DNA of 64,000 nucleotides from Prevotellaceae bacterium UBA1746 (GCA_905369775.1 CAJPJR010000003.1:48002-112001), one strand, 5' to 3'. Shown: positions 33,175 to 43,545, numbered from the stretch's first letter. Notes: a model not told the origin generated them from the sequence alone. Translations and numbers: made by a program.

Positions 33175-35904
33175 TTAGAACTTGAATCCAACGTTGAGGA
33201 AGAAGTTGAAGGGGTTGGCATAGTAGTACTTCGAGTTGCGCGAGAACTTGTAAGCTTTGCCTTCGCCTTTGGTGTACGTTCCGCCGTCTTCCTTATAATA
33301 GTAGTCCGAGCGGTTTTGTTCGTATCCTCCCGTGCGGAGTTTCGTGTTGTTGGCGATGTTTTGGAACGAGAGACTCACGATCAAGCTGTGGCCGTGCGCC
33401 AGGCGGAAATAGCGTCCGATGCTGAAATCGAACATCACGCCTCCCTTGAACTTTTCTTGTTCGGCAGCATAAGCCGTGACTTCCCGGCCGTTGGCGTCGA
33501 AGAGCACGCCACCTTCGCGTTTCACCTCGTTTTCGGTCACGTCATAGGAAGGACGTCCTGCGGCGTCGGTGCCGGAAGGCAAGTAGAAGTGGCCGTCGCC
33601 GTTGTAGGTGCTATTGAGTCGACGGTAGGGCGAGAAGCCGACGTAAACGCGATCATAATAATTGGCCGATGCTTCGAAGAACCAGCCGTTGATGCTGTAG
33701 TTCGCGCCGAGCGAAACCGCCGTGAGCGGTGTGCTGCTCACCCGCATGCCGTCGGCAATGACGCGCAAGGGCATGTTTTCCTTCGTCACGGGATTCACCA
33801 CTTTGTTCAGTCGCGCCAATTCGTTGGCGTTCATTCCCTCATAGCTAATTTGCGCGTAGGGATTGTTTGTGTATTTCGCGTCGCCGACGGAGGCCAGGAG
33901 AAGGAACGAGAGATTGTTGGTGGCTTGCACGTCGAAGGCCGCCTCCACGCCGTAGTGTTCTTTGCGCACTCCCGTCATGGTGAGGTAAGTGAAGGTCGAC
34001 TGCTGGTCGTTGTAGAAAGCGCTTTGTTCCACTTGGCGTCCGAAGCGCGCGTAGTATCCGCTGAGTTTTCCCACCACGGGACCGAGGCGGAAGGTGTAAC
34101 TGAGGTCCGCGTCGTAGATGTCTTCATTGGTGAGGTGATCCACAAAATTATTTTGTGCGCGAGGTGCCACGAAAGCATTGCGCGCCAACGGAGCCTGCGT
34201 ACCGGCGCCGGCACTGAGTGCGATCGTATGGTTGAACGTCGGCGAGTAGGCCACGCCGAGTTTACCGCCGCCGCCGAGGAATTTGGCCAATCCACTCTTG
34301 CCGAAGCTGTTGTTCTTGTAGCGTCCGTTCTCCATTCGGCCGTCGCGTTCCATGCTTGTGCCGTCGATATGTCCCGCGAGCGTGATGGTCCAATGGGGAG
34401 ACGTGAAACGATAGTTGCTCCACGCCTCAGCTTGGGTCACATCTATATTATAGTCGTAGCCGAAGCGATCGCCTTTGGCAATTTGTCGATTGGGGTGCCG
34501 CACGTCGTTTTGCGCTTCGTCGGAAGTGATGCCGTAGTCGTTCACCGCAAACTTGTCGAGGTCGGTGTAGCGCGTAGCACCGAGCAAGTCGGCCATGGTT
34601 TTATAGTGCATGCCGTGCGTACGATTGAATTGTACGCCGAGCGCAATGCGGTGGTGCACATTGAAAGTGTGGTTGAGTGTCGAGCTCAGCGCCCACACAC
34701 TTTGGTCGTTGTGTCGGCGTTCCTGATAGTAGAGCGCTTCCCCACCCTCTTGTTCGTTGCGGCGGTTGACAAAGTAGAGCTGATCCCAGTCGATCTGTCG
34801 GTTCGCCTTGTTGGCTGTCCAGTGTTGGCGAAGTGTTTCCCACTGTTTGAACAGGAAATCCTCGTCCGCCACGTTGTGTTCGTTCGCATTGCTGCGCGTG
34901 CCGTCGCTTCCCCACACGTTGCCCACGCCCGAGGGGAAGTTCTTATAATAGTCCGGTCGCGGATCGTAAGCATTGCCATTCCATCCCAGCGACGTCCCGC
35001 TGTAGAACGAATAGGTGTAGCCCAAGTTCGTAGTCAGTCGCGTGTCGTTGTTGTCGCTGTTCCAGTCCCACGTGAGGATACTCGTGGGAGCGAAGGCGCG
35101 CACCACGCGCGAATTGCGTTTTTCGCCGTTTTGGTAACCCCAGTTCGGGTTGTAGTAGTGTGAGTTGGCCAACCAATAGGCCTCTTCTGTCGAAGCCGCT
35201 TGTTGCGCGCGTTCGGTCGGGGCGCCGTAGGTCACGAGCGAAAGCGCATGGTTCGTGCCGAAGCGCTTTTCCGCAGCGAGGAAATAAGCTGCCGAATTGT
35301 AGAACGTACCCTCGATCTGCCCTTCTTTTGCTCCCCGATAACCCACCGAGGCAGCGAGCGCCCAACCGTTGGACATGAGTCCCGTGGCGTAAGTGAAGAG
35401 TGCGCGTCCCACATAATTGCGGTTGGTGGCCGAGAGGCTCAATTTCTTGCCTTGGGCAAATTGCGAAGCACGGGTGTTGTAGCTCGTTGCGCCGCCGATG
35501 CCCGGAGTGCCGAAGGTGGAAAAGTCATAGGCATTCAGCCCCTCGCGGTTGCGTGTGGCGTCATTGAGACCACCGATCGAGGCATAGTTGAAGCGTCCCA
35601 ACTCCAAGTCGTTGAGTCGCAGCCCGTTCATGTAGGTGTTGGCATACATATTGTCGTAGGCCCGCACCCGGAAACGCATCGGGCTGAAGCGGAATCCGAC
35701 GTTGTAGAGAAACGGATCGCTTTTGGCCGTGACCGATGAAATGGTCTGCGCGAAGTCGCCGTCCTCATCGAGTTGCGATTCGGAGAAGGTGAAATCGGCA
35801 TTGTCGTCTTGAAATCTGACGGTATCGGCCACAGGATGCTGTGCACGTGCCGCGGCACCCGCCACGCACCAAAGTGCGGCCAATAGGAACGTTCCTTTCT
35901 TCAT
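33175..35904 (-). CDS. TonB-dependent outer-membrane receptor
   Basis: 909 residues. The signal peptide ends near residue 21 (AAARAQ). A plug-like region (about 35-150, containing RVRAYDNMYANTYMNGLRLNDLE) is followed by a long beta-barrel with the many Tyr/Asn/Asp alternating strands of such receptors, and it ends in an aromatic residue (NPFNFFLNVGFKF) as outer-membrane barrels do. It lacks the N-terminal carboxypeptidase-like extension of SusC proteins. It heads the operon with the DUF5689, anchor-J and nuclease lipoproteins and likely imports a product they generate. The ATG at 35904 gives the proper signal peptide. Confidence 0.92.
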   Translation of the reverse strand: MKKGTFLLAALWCVAGAAARAQHPVADTVRFQDDNADFTFSESQLDEDGDFAQTISSVTAKSDPFLYNVGFRFSPMRFRVRAYDNMYANTYMNGLRLNDLELGRFNYASIGGLNDATRNREGLNAYDFSTFGTPGIGGATSYNTRASQFAQGKKLSLSATNRNYVGRALFTYATGLMSNGWALAASVGYRGAKEGQIEGTFYNSAAYFLAAEKRFGTNHALSLVTYGAPTERAQQAASTEEAYWLANSHYYNPNWGYQNGEKRNSRVVRAFAPTSILTWDWNSDNNDTRLTTNLGYTYSFYSGTSLGWNGNAYDPRPDYYKNFPSGVGNVWGSDGTRSNANEHNVADEDFLFKQWETLRQHWTANKANRQIDWDQLYFVNRRNEQEGGEALYYQERRHNDQSVWALSSTLNHTFNVHHRIALGVQFNRTHGMHYKTMADLLGATRYTDLDKFAVNDYGITSDEAQNDVRHPNRQIAKGDRFGYDYNIDVTQAEAWSNYRFTSPHWTITLAGHIDGTSMERDGRMENGRYKNNSFGKSGLAKFLGGGGKLGVAYSPTFNHTIALSAGAGTQAPLARNAFVAPRAQNNFVDHLTNEDIYDADLSYTFRLGPVVGKLSGYYARFGRQVEQSAFYNDQQSTFTYLTMTGVRKEHYGVEAAFDVQATNNLSFLLLASVGDAKYTNNPYAQISYEGMNANELARLNKVVNPVTKENMPLRVIADGMRVSSTPLTAVSLGANYSINGWFFEASANYYDRVYVGFSPYRRLNSTYNGDGHFYLPSGTDAAGRPSYDVTENEVKREGGVLFDANGREVTAYAAEQEKFKGGVMFDFSIGRYFRLAHGHSLIVSLSFQNIANNTKLRTGGYEQNRSDYYYKEDGGTYTKGEGKAYKFSRNSKYYYANPFNFFLNVGFKF

Positions 35905-36180
35905 GTATCTGAGGAGTCGTAAAGAGGTTATGTGGTTCGCTCGGCAGACTCGCCTGCCTTGTTCTGCTGTGCGCGGAGCACCGAAACAAGCGCCCACGTG
36001 AGGGTAGTTTTCAATGCGAAGATAGCAAAAAGACGTCGACTCTGCCGATTTTTCCCCCTTTTTTTTGTCAATGCCCCGTTCCCTCCCCCGCATTTTGCGC
36101 TCTTCCCACCGAAAAAGCCCCATCGAAGCGGAGCGAATGCGATTTTGTTGTTAAATTTGCTCCGTAATCACCTATTCAGT

Positions 36181-37317
36181 ATGAAGAATTTACTTTCCGC
36201 CCTGCTCCTTGTCCTTGCGCTCGGAGTACTTCCCGCCTCAGCACAAAAGAAGGTGCTCTACGGCGTGGGATTTTACAACGTCGAAAACCTTTTCGACACG
36301 CAACACGACGCCGGCAAGAACGACTACGAGTTCCTGCCCTCCGGCTCCTACCAGTGGACAGAACAAAAATACACCGCCAAGCTCCACAACATCGCCCAAG
36401 TGCTGAGTGAACTTTGTACCGAAGTGGGTACGAAGAAGAACCCCGCCGGCGCCGCCGTCATCGGTCTGAGCGAGGTCGAAAACAGCCACGCGCTCAACGA
36501 TCTCCTGCGCGAACCCGCCTTGGCCGCTCGCGGTTATCGCTACGTCCATTTCGACGGTCCCGACCGCCGCGGCATCGACGTGGCGCTGCTCTACAATCCC
36601 AAAGCCTTCCACCTCGTAGAAGCCCAACTCATCCCCTATATCTACCCCACCGAAAGCCAACCCGACGTGGATCTCGGTTTCTACATCGACGAGAAAGGCC
36701 GTGTCAAAGGCTATCCCTACCAAAACGGTCTCCTGCGCGGCGACACCACCTACATCACCCGCGGTTTCCTCACCGTCGAAGGCTATTTGGGGGACGAAAA
36801 GTTCTATTTCATCGTCAACCACTGGCCCTCTCGCGGCGCACAGAGCCCTGTGCGTGAGCGTGCCGGCTACCAAGTGCGCCGCCTCAAGGAAGCCCTCCTC
36901 AAGCAAGACCCCGATGCACGCATTGTCATCATGGGCGACCTCAACGACGACCCCGGCAACCTCTCCGTCTCCTCGCCCGATGCCCTCGGAGCCAAAAGCG
37001 ATAAAAACGCCTGCGGTCCCCACGACCTCTACAACCCCTGGTACGACATGCTCTACAAACAAGGTGTAGGCACCCTCTACTACCGTGGCAAATGGAATCT
37101 CTTCGACCAAATCATTTTCACCGGCAACCTGCTCCAGGACAAAGACAAAACGCGGCTGCATCTGTTGACCAACGCCGTCTTCTCGCGCGACTACCTCTTG
37201 CAAACCGAAGGTAAATACAAAGGTGCACCCAAACGCACCACGGCCGGCGGCACTTGGCTTAACGGCTATTCCGACCACCTGCCCACGCAGATCTTCCTCG
37301 TCAAGGATGCCCGCTAA
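36181..37317 (+). CDS. Exported endonuclease/exonuclease/phosphatase family protein
   Basis: 378 residues with a cleavable signal peptide (about 1-21, ending ASAQ). The EEP fold is recognised by [17 protein letters not shown] (metal-binding Glu), [33 protein letters not shown] and the terminal YSDHLPT (catalytic Asp-His). The family cleaves phosphodiesters in nucleic acids, phospholipids or inositol phosphates. Placement back-to-back with the TonB/nuclease operon suggests a nucleic-acid or phosphate-scavenging role. A -7 element TAAATTTG lies at 36152-36159. Confidence 0.9.
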   Translation: MKNLLSALLLVLALGVLPASAQKKVLYGVGFYNVENLFDTQHDAGKNDYEFLPSGSYQWTEQKYTAKLHNIAQVLSELCTEVGTKKNPAGAAVIGLSEVENSHALNDLLREPALAARGYRYVHFDGPDRRGIDVALLYNPKAFHLVEAQLIPYIYPTESQPDVDLGFYIDEKGRVKGYPYQNGLLRGDTTYITRGFLTVEGYLGDEKFYFIVNHWPSRGAQSPVRERAGYQVRRLKEALLKQDPDARIVIMGDLNDDPGNLSVSSPDALGAKSDKNACGPHDLYNPWYDMLYKQGVGTLYYRGKWNLFDQIIFTGNLLQDKDKTRLHLLTNAVFSRDYLLQTEGKYKGAPKRTTAGGTWLNGYSDHLPTQIFLVKDAR

Positions 37318-37352
37318 CTTCAACACAAACGCCTAAACTTTATCTTCCACTC

Positions 37353-38714
37353 GTGGCACAGAAACCTGCAATTCCCAAAGGCACCCGCGATTTCGGCTTT
37401 GTCGAAATGGCGCGCCGCAACTATATCTTCGACACCATCCGCAGCGTCTATCGACTCTACGGCTTCAGCCAGATCGAAACCCCCGCCATGGAGAACCTCT
37501 CCACCCTGATGGGCAAATATGGTGAGGAAGGCGACAAACTCCTCTTCAAAATTCTCAACAGCGGCGACTTCACCCGCTCCGTCTCCACCGCCGACTACGA
37601 AGCCGCCTCCGCACCCGCCCTCGCCGCCAAGTTCTGCGAGAAAGGACTGCGTTACGATCTCACCGTCCCCTTCGCCCGTTTCGTGGTGCAGCACCGCGAG
37701 GAACTCACCCTCCCCTTCAAGCGCTACCAGATTCAACCCGTTTGGCGCGCCGACCGTCCGCAGAAAGGCCGTTATCGCGAGTTCTACCAGTGCGATGCCG
37801 ACGTCGTTGGTTCCGATTCGCTCCTCAATGAGGTCGAACTCATGCAGATTGTCGACGAAGTCTTCACCCGCTTCGGCATTCGCGTCGCCATCAAGATCAA
37901 CAACCGCAAAATCCTCACCGGCATTGCCGAAGTGATCGGTGCGGCCGATAAGATTGTCGACATCACCGTGGCCATTGACAAACTCGACAAGATCGGTCTC
38001 GACAAGGTCAACGAAGAACTCGCCGCTGCCGGCCTTTCCGACGAACAAATCGCACGCCTCCAACCCATCATCTCCCTTTCCGGCACCAACGCCGAGCAAC
38101 TCGACACCATGCGCAGCGTATTGGCTGAAAGCGAAGTCGGTTTGCGCGGTTGCGACGAAGTGGCCTTCGTGCTCGAAGCCCTCGGCGACAGCCTCCGCAA
38201 CGCGCTCGAACTCGATCTCACGCTCGCCCGCGGCCTCAACTACTACACCGGCTGCATCTTCGAAGTCAAAGCCCTCGATGTCGAGATCGGCAGCATCACC
38301 GGCGGCGGCCGCTACGACAACCTTACCGGCATCTTCGGTCTCCCCGGTCTTTCCGGTGTGGGCATCTCCTTCGGTGCCGACCGCATCTACGATGTGCTCA
38401 ACCAGCTCGAGCTCTACCCCGCCGACACCGACACGGGCGTCGAACTGCTCTTCATCAATTTCGGCTCCGCCGAAGCCGCTCGCTGCCTCGAATTGGCGCG
38501 CACCACCCGTGCCGCCGGCATTTCCACCGAGGTCTATCCCGATGCCGCCAAGATGAAGAAGCAAATGGCCTACGCCAACGCGCGCCACATCCCCTTCGTT
38601 GCCCTCATCGGCGAGAACGAGTTGCAGCAAGGCCTCGTCACGCTCAAGAACATGACCACCGGCGAGCAATCGCAACTCACTCCCGAGCAACTGCTCGAGC
38701 ATCTCCGCGCTTGA
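37353..38714 (+). CDS. hisS: Histidyl-tRNA synthetase
   Basis: 453 residues. Class II motifs include [10 protein letters not shown] at the N-terminus, motif 2 with [25 protein letters not shown] and the histidine signatures [10 protein letters not shown] and GGGRYDNL. An anticodon-binding domain forms the last about 95 residues. It begins at a GTG codon at 37353 (GTG GCA CAG AAA), because no ATG gives a proper N-terminus. It lies 35 bp after the EEP gene and may be read from the same promoter. Confidence 0.97.
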   Translation: MAQKPAIPKGTRDFGFVEMARRNYIFDTIRSVYRLYGFSQIETPAMENLSTLMGKYGEEGDKLLFKILNSGDFTRSVSTADYEAASAPALAAKFCEKGLRYDLTVPFARFVVQHREELTLPFKRYQIQPVWRADRPQKGRYREFYQCDADVVGSDSLLNEVELMQIVDEVFTRFGIRVAIKINNRKILTGIAEVIGAADKIVDITVAIDKLDKIGLDKVNEELAAAGLSDEQIARLQPIISLSGTNAEQLDTMRSVLAESEVGLRGCDEVAFVLEALGDSLRNALELDLTLARGLNYYTGCIFEVKALDVEIGSITGGGRYDNLTGIFGLPGLSGVGISFGADRIYDVLNQLELYPADTDTGVELLFINFGSAEAARCLELARTTRAAGISTEVYPDAAKMKKQMAYANARHIPFVALIGENELQQGLVTLKNMTTGEQSQLTPEQLLEHLRA

Positions 38715-38753
38715 GTCCCCTCCCACGGCACGCGCTAAGCCGATAACACAACA

Positions 38754-38807
38754 CACCGCGCCCGAACCTTTACCACTTTTGGCAATCGTTCGGGCGCGGT
38801 ATTTTTG
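38754..38807 (+). terminator. Terminator of hisS
   Basis: ACCGCGCCCGAAC (about 38754-38766) pairs with GTTCGGGCGCGGT (38788-38800) across a 21-nt loop and is followed by ATTTTT. Confidence 0.88.
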
Positions 38808-39014
38808 TATCTCGCCACAAAGGCGAAGTCTTTTTCATGCGCAGTGCAACAACAGAAGTCATCCCCTGTGCGGCTGACCCATTTTTTCGGCCACTTCCGA
38901 GAAAACGTGTCGTTTTGTCGTTCGACGACCGCCTCCATCGTCAGCCGTGTGCCCTCTTCTTCTCGCCTATTGCGCCTTTCGATCCCTTCCCTTCGTCCTC
39001 TTGTCTCAACAAAG

Positions 39015-39048
39015 AGCGCCACGCTACAAACCTGTAGCGTGGCGCTTT
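39015..39048. terminator. Terminator downstream of the first DUF285 gene
   Basis: AGCGCCACGCTACA (39015-39028) pairs perfectly with 39033-39046 around a 4-nt loop. The same hairpin recurs at 41875-41906 after the second gene, showing that it lies inside the duplicated unit. Confidence 0.85.
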
Positions 39049-39128
39049 CGTTCAATAAGGTTTTCTTCTCACGGGTACCGGTCTCACTTATGGATAGCGC
39101 AAGAAGAGAGGAAATCTTTGGAGCAGTG

Positions 39129-41465
39129 TCATGGTTTGACCGTCTTCTTTCCGTTCACGACAGACACTCCGTTCGGCAAATGTTTTCGTGCTCCGCGCTT
39201 GCTTGCAGCGGGTAGGTGTGCTGCGCTGCGTCTGTTCCTTTCCCCCATGGTGGGCTTAGCGGTGAAATAGCCCGTTTCGGGATTAGCCATCTTTGCGTCG
39301 ACCTTGTTCTTGTCATAGGCGACTGCGCCCTTCAACTTCGTGCAACCGGCAAACATATTTTCTGACTCCCGGCACTGCCAAACCGTATTGCTGTGGATGG
39401 TCGTCAGTGCCGCGCAACCGGAGAACATGAAACCCATGTCAGTGACGTTTTTTGTGTTGAAGTGCTGCAGATCGAGAGAAGTCAAACCCGAGCAATCTTT
39501 GAACATCCCACTCATGTTTGTGACGTTCTGTGTGTTGAAGTGCTTCAGATCGATCGAGGTCAGCGCCTCGCAAGTTTGGAACATCCAACTCATGTCAGTG
39601 ACGTTCTGTGTGTTGAAGTGCTGCAGGTCAACAGAAGTCAGCGCCTCGCAAGAGGAGAACATGTTATTCATTTTCGTTACGTTTTGTGTGTTGAAGTTCT
39701 TCAGATCGAGCGAAATCAACGCCTCGCAACTGGAGAACATCCCCTCCATGTTGGTTACGTTTTGTGTATTGAAGTTCTTCAGATCGAGCGAAGTCAGCGC
39801 CCTGCAATTGAAGAACATCAAACCCATTTTAGTGACGTTCTGTGTGTTGAAGTTCTTCAGATCCAGCGACGTCAGCGTCCAGCAATCGGAGAACATCCAA
39901 CTCATGTCAGTGACGTTTTGTGTGTTGAAGTTCTTCAAGTCAAGAGAAGTCAGCGCCCAGCAACCATTGAACATCGAGCTCATGTCAGTGACGTTCTGTG
40001 TGTTGAAATTCTTCAGATCGAGAGAGGTCAGTGCCTTGCAACCAGAGAACATCGAGCTCATGTTGGTTACGTTTTCTGTGTTGAAGCTCTTCAAGTCAAT
40101 AGAAGTCAGCGCCCAGCAACCATTGAACATCGAGCTCATGTCAGTGACGTTCTGTGTGTTGAAGTTTTTCAGATCGAGCGAAGTCAGCGATACGCAATCG
40201 GAGAACATCCAACTCATGTCAGTGACGTTCTGCGTGTTGAAGTCCTTCAGATCCAGCGACGTCAGCGCCATGCAATCGGAGAACATCGAGCTCATATTAG
40301 TGACGTTTTGTGCGTTGAAGCTCTTCAATTCGAGAGAAGTCAGCGCCTTACATCGGTAGAACATCGAGCTCATGTTAGTGACGTTCTGTGTGTTGAAGTT
40401 CTTCAGATCCAGCGACTTCAGTGCCCTGCAATCGGAGAACATCGAGCTCATATTAGTGACGTTCTGTGTGTTGAAGTTCTTCAGATCCAGCGACTTCAGC
40501 GCCTCGCAACTGGAGAACATCGAGCTCATATTAGTGACGTTCTGTGTGTTGAAGTTCTTCAGGTCGAGCGACGTCAGCGCCTCGCAACCGGAGAACATCC
40601 CCTCCATGTTGGTTACGTTTTGTGTGTTGAAGCTCTTCAGATTAAGAGAAGTCAGCGCCACGCAACCATCGAACATCGAGCTCATATTAGTGACGTTTTG
40701 TGTGTTGAAGCTCTTCAGGTTAAGAGAAGTGAGCTCATGGCAACGAGAGAACATCCAACTCATGTCAGTTATGTTCTGTGTGTTGAAGTTCTTCAGATCC
40801 AGCGACGTCAGCGCCCAGCAACCATCGAACATCGAGCCCATATTAGTGACGTTCTGTGTGTTGAAGTTCTTCAGATCGAGAGAAGTCAGTGCCGAGCAAT
40901 CTTTAAACATCCAACTCATGTCAGTGACGTTCCGTGTATCGAAGTTCCTCAGGTCAATAGAAGTCAGTGCCTCGCAAGCGGCGAACATGAAGCCCATGTC
41001 GGTTACGTTTTGTGTATTGAAGCTCTTCAGGTCGAGCGACGTCAGCGCCTCGCAAGCGGCGAACATGCCCCTCATGTCTTTCACTTCCGCAGTGTTGAGG
41101 TATTCCAGTCCTTCTATTTTCGTGAGAGCTTTACAATGATAGAACCACGCGGCGGTGGTGGTGGGACGGAAATCTCGGAACGACGCATCGAACACCACAC
41201 GTGTGGTGGTATTGTTTATCACCTTCCATGTTCCTGCCCATGCGGGGTAGGTTCTCTCTCTCTCCTTTTGCATCTCCCCAATCCCCCATGTCGTGCCGGT
41301 GCGGGTGGAGCGAAGTGCATCGTAGTAGAAGGTGAGCGTCGTCTTGTCCGCACTTTGTGACACATAGGCCTCGCGGGTTTGCGCTTGCGCACTCAGCGGA
41401 GTGGCGAGCAGGAAACTAAATAGTGCGAAGAGCATCGCACAACAATAACGTAAATAGTGGATCAT
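39129..41465 (-). CDS. BspA-like surface protein with DUF285 repeats (long copy)
   Basis: 778 residues. The signal peptide (about 1-28, ending LSAQAQ) precedes a unique region of about 80 residues. About 22 tandem 26-residue units follow, of the type LTSLDLKNFNTQNVT.M..MF..C, encoded by a 78-bp DNA period. The C-terminal tail ends LPNGVSVVNGKKTVKP, reminiscent of short type IX secretion or surface-attachment ends in Prevotella BspA proteins. DUF285 repeats form leucine-rich-like solenoids, often involved in adhesion. The start at 41465 is chosen by the signal peptide and a GGAGG about 10 bases upstream. Its promoter is at 41670-41700. Confidence 0.88.
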   Translation of the reverse strand: MIHYLRYCCAMLFALFSFLLATPLSAQAQTREAYVSQSADKTTLTFYYDALRSTRTGTTWGIGEMQKERERTYPAWAGTWKVINNTTTRVVFDASFRDFRPTTTAAWFYHCKALTKIEGLEYLNTAEVKDMRGMFAACEALTSLDLKSFNTQNVTDMGFMFAACEALTSIDLRNFDTRNVTDMSWMFKDCSALTSLDLKNFNTQNVTNMGSMFDGCWALTSLDLKNFNTQNITDMSWMFSRCHELTSLNLKSFNTQNVTNMSSMFDGCVALTSLNLKSFNTQNVTNMEGMFSGCEALTSLDLKNFNTQNVTNMSSMFSSCEALKSLDLKNFNTQNVTNMSSMFSDCRALKSLDLKNFNTQNVTNMSSMFYRCKALTSLELKSFNAQNVTNMSSMFSDCMALTSLDLKDFNTQNVTDMSWMFSDCVSLTSLDLKNFNTQNVTDMSSMFNGCWALTSIDLKSFNTENVTNMSSMFSGCKALTSLDLKNFNTQNVTDMSSMFNGCWALTSLDLKNFNTQNVTDMSWMFSDCWTLTSLDLKNFNTQNVTKMGLMFFNCRALTSLDLKNFNTQNVTNMEGMFSSCEALISLDLKNFNTQNVTKMNNMFSSCEALTSVDLQHFNTQNVTDMSWMFQTCEALTSIDLKHFNTQNVTNMSGMFKDCSGLTSLDLQHFNTKNVTDMGFMFSGCAALTTIHSNTVWQCRESENMFAGCTKLKGAVAYDKNKVDAKMANPETGYFTAKPTMGERNRRSAAHLPAASKRGARKHLPNGVSVVNGKKTVKP

Positions 41466-41669
41466 ACGGTGGTGCTCCTCCATTTCTTTCCCCGATCGGG
41501 GGAAATTCGCCTTCGGGAGCAGGGGCGGTGAAAAGAATGAGTGAGATGATTTTTCTGATTGTAAACGGATGCCGTGGAAGTCCTCCTGTCCGGCACAAGC
41601 GCGGCAAGAAATTCTACGGAAGTCGATGAATTTTTCGTGATCGCGTTCTGTGATGATAGTAGATAGTTG

Positions 41670-41699
41670 CAAAAATACATAGAATATAAGCGCGGTCAA
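41670..41699 (-). promoter_or_regulatory. Promoter of the long DUF285 gene
   Basis: TTG (complement of 41697-41699), 19 bp, TATTTTTG (complement of 41670-41677), leaving a roughly 200-nt leader. The 94-bp IS end begins only about 20 bp further upstream. Confidence 0.65.
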
Positions 41700-41721
41700 A
41701 ACAATTGCGAGTATACAGAAG

Positions 41722-41815
41722 AAAATCAACATCACAAATTCCCCTCCGGCTTGGGGTTTCCCAAGCCGGAGGGAAAGGACGAAGGAGAATCTTACACACT
41801 TTTTCGGACATTACC
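41722..41815. repeat. 94-bp repeat, copy 2 (solo IS end)
   Basis: The same 94-bp sequence as at 22274-22367 but without a transposase. The internal palindrome (41741-41774) differs from copy 1 by a paired change on both arms (CAGG/CCTG to CCGG/CCGG), keeping the stem intact. Its outer end abuts the start of the duplicated DUF285 downstream sequence. Confidence 0.82.
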
Positions 41816-41874
41816 CTTCTTCTCGCCTATTGTGCCTTTCGATCCCTTTACTTCGTCCTCTTGTCTCAACAAAG

Positions 41875-41906
41875 AGCGCCACGCTACAAATCTGTAGCGT
41901 GGCGCT
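41875..41906. terminator. Terminator downstream of the second DUF285 gene
   Basis: The same perfect 14-bp stem as at 39015-39046, within the duplicated unit. Confidence 0.85.
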
Positions 41907-42042
41907 TTCGTTCAAGTGGGTGTTCTTCTCACAGGTACCGGTCTCACTTATGGACAGTGCAAGAAGATAGGAAATCTTTGGAATGGTGTCATGGTTTGAC
42001 CGTCTTCTTTCCGTTCACGACAGACACTCCGGCCGGCAAATG

Positions 42043-43545
42043 TTACCATGCTCCGCGCTTGCTTGCAGCGGGTAGATGGGCTGCGCGCGGTCTGTACCTT
42101 TCCCCCATGGTGGGCTTAGCGGTGAAATAGCCCTTTTTCGGATTAGCCATCTTTGCGTCGACCTTGTTCTTGTCATAGGCGACTGCGCCCTTCAACTTCG
42201 TGCAATCGGCAAACATTTTTTTTGATTTCGGGCACTGCCAAGTGGTATTGCTGTTGATGTTCGTCAGCGCTTCGCAACCGGAGAACATCTCATACATGTC
42301 GGTTACTTTTTTTGTGTTGAAGTGCTGCAGATCGAGAGAAGTCAACGCCCTGCAACCATAGAACATCCCACTCATGTCTGTGACGTTCTGTGTGTTGAAG
42401 TTCTTCAGATCCAGCGAAGTCAGCGCCTCGCAACCATAGAACATCCCACTCATGTCTGTGACGTTCTGTGTGTTGAAGTTCTTCAGATCCAGCGAAGTCA
42501 GCGCCTCGCAACCATAGAACATCCAACTCATGTCGGGTACATTCTGTGTGTTGAAATTCTTCAGATCGAGAGATGTCAGCGCTTCGCAACCGGAGAACAT
42601 CTCATACATGTCGGTTACGTTCTGTGTGTTGAAGTTCTTCAGATCCAGCGAAGTCAGCGCCTCGCAACAATGGAACATCAAACTCATGTCGGTTACGTTC
42701 CCTGTGTTGAAATTCTTCAGATCCAGCGACTTCAGCGCCTCGCAACTGGAGAACATCGAGCTCATTTTAGTGACGTTCTGTGTGTTGAAGTTCTTCAGAT
42801 CCAGCGAAGTCAGTGTCCAGCAATCGACGAACATCAAACTCATGTCGGTGACGTTCTGTGTGTTGAAATTCTTCAGGTCGAGAGAAGTCAGCGCTTCGCA
42901 ATTATGGAACATCTCTCTCATGTCGGTGACGTTCTGTGTGTTGAAGTTCTTCAGATCCAGCGACTTCAACCTCCCACAACCTTCGAACATTCCACTCATG
43001 TCAGTGACGTTCTGTGTGTTGAAGTTCTTCAAGTCAAGAGAAGTCAGCGCCCAGCAATCATAGAACATCCCTCTCATGTCGGTGACGTTCTGTGTGTTGA
43101 AGTTCTTCAGATCGAGAGATGTCAGCGTCCAGCAACCATAGAACATCCCACTCATGTCTTTCACTTCCGAAGTGTTGAGATACTCCAACCCTTCTATCTG
43201 CTTGAGTGCCTTACAATCGAAAAACCACTTCGCGGTGGTGGTGGGACGGAAGTCTCGGAACGAAGCATCGAACACCACCCGCGCGGTGGTCGTATTTTCC
43301 TCCTGACTTGTTTCTGCCCAAGCAGGGACGGGGATGTCTCCCTCTTTTTTTGTCTCCTCGATGCCCCATGTCGTGCCGGTGCGGGTGGCACGCAGTGCAT
43401 CGTAGTAGAAGGTGAGCGTCGTCTTGTCCGCACTTTGTGCCACATAGGCCTCGCGGGTTTGCGCTTGCGCACTCAGCGGAGTGGCGAGCAGAAAACTAAA
43501 TAGTGCGAAGAGCATCGCACAGCAATAGCGTAAATAGTGAGTCAT
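42043..43545 (-). CDS. BspA-like surface protein with DUF285 repeats (short copy, premature stop)
   Basis: 500 residues. The signal peptide and unique N-terminal region are close to those of the long copy. About 12 repeats of the 26-residue unit follow, then the common region containing GAVAYDKNKVDAKMANP. A TAA codon right after SKRGAW ends the frame. The next 17 codons, still readable in frame beyond the stop, encode HLPAGVSVVNGKKTVKP, the tail present in the long copy. The protein has therefore lost its C-terminal tail by a point change. Its promoter is at 43751-43782. Confidence 0.85.
   Translation of the reverse strand: MTHYLRYCCAMLFALFSFLLATPLSAQAQTREAYVAQSADKTTLTFYYDALRATRTGTTWGIEETKKEGDIPVPAWAETSQEENTTTARVVFDASFRDFRPTTTAKWFFDCKALKQIEGLEYLNTSEVKDMSGMFYGCWTLTSLDLKNFNTQNVTDMRGMFYDCWALTSLDLKNFNTQNVTDMSGMFEGCGRLKSLDLKNFNTQNVTDMREMFHNCEALTSLDLKNFNTQNVTDMSLMFVDCWTLTSLDLKNFNTQNVTKMSSMFSSCEALKSLDLKNFNTGNVTDMSLMFHCCEALTSLDLKNFNTQNVTDMYEMFSGCEALTSLDLKNFNTQNVPDMSWMFYGCEALTSLDLKNFNTQNVTDMSGMFYGCEALTSLDLKNFNTQNVTDMSGMFYGCRALTSLDLQHFNTKKVTDMYEMFSGCEALTNINSNTTWQCPKSKKMFADCTKLKGAVAYDKNKVDAKMANPKKGYFTAKPTMGERYRPRAAHLPAASKRGAW

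Noticed and set aside
33019..35163. A 714-codon plus-strand frame opposite the TonB receptor
   Set aside because: It is a shadow of the receptor gene caused by high GC and codon bias.
38778..38807. Promoter-like TTTG...TATTTTTG after hisS
   Set aside because: It overlaps the hisS terminator stem and T tract, has an 18-bp spacer and leads to no gene.
39400..41100. Regular 78-bp repeats that look like a CRISPR-type array
   Set aside because: The period encodes 26-residue DUF285 protein repeats in one frame; there are no unique spacers and no cas genes.
39340..41360. Long plus-strand frames opposite the long DUF285 gene
   Set aside because: They are mirror translations of the repeat-coding strand; similar frames occur opposite the short copy, and neither shows a signal peptide or known domain.
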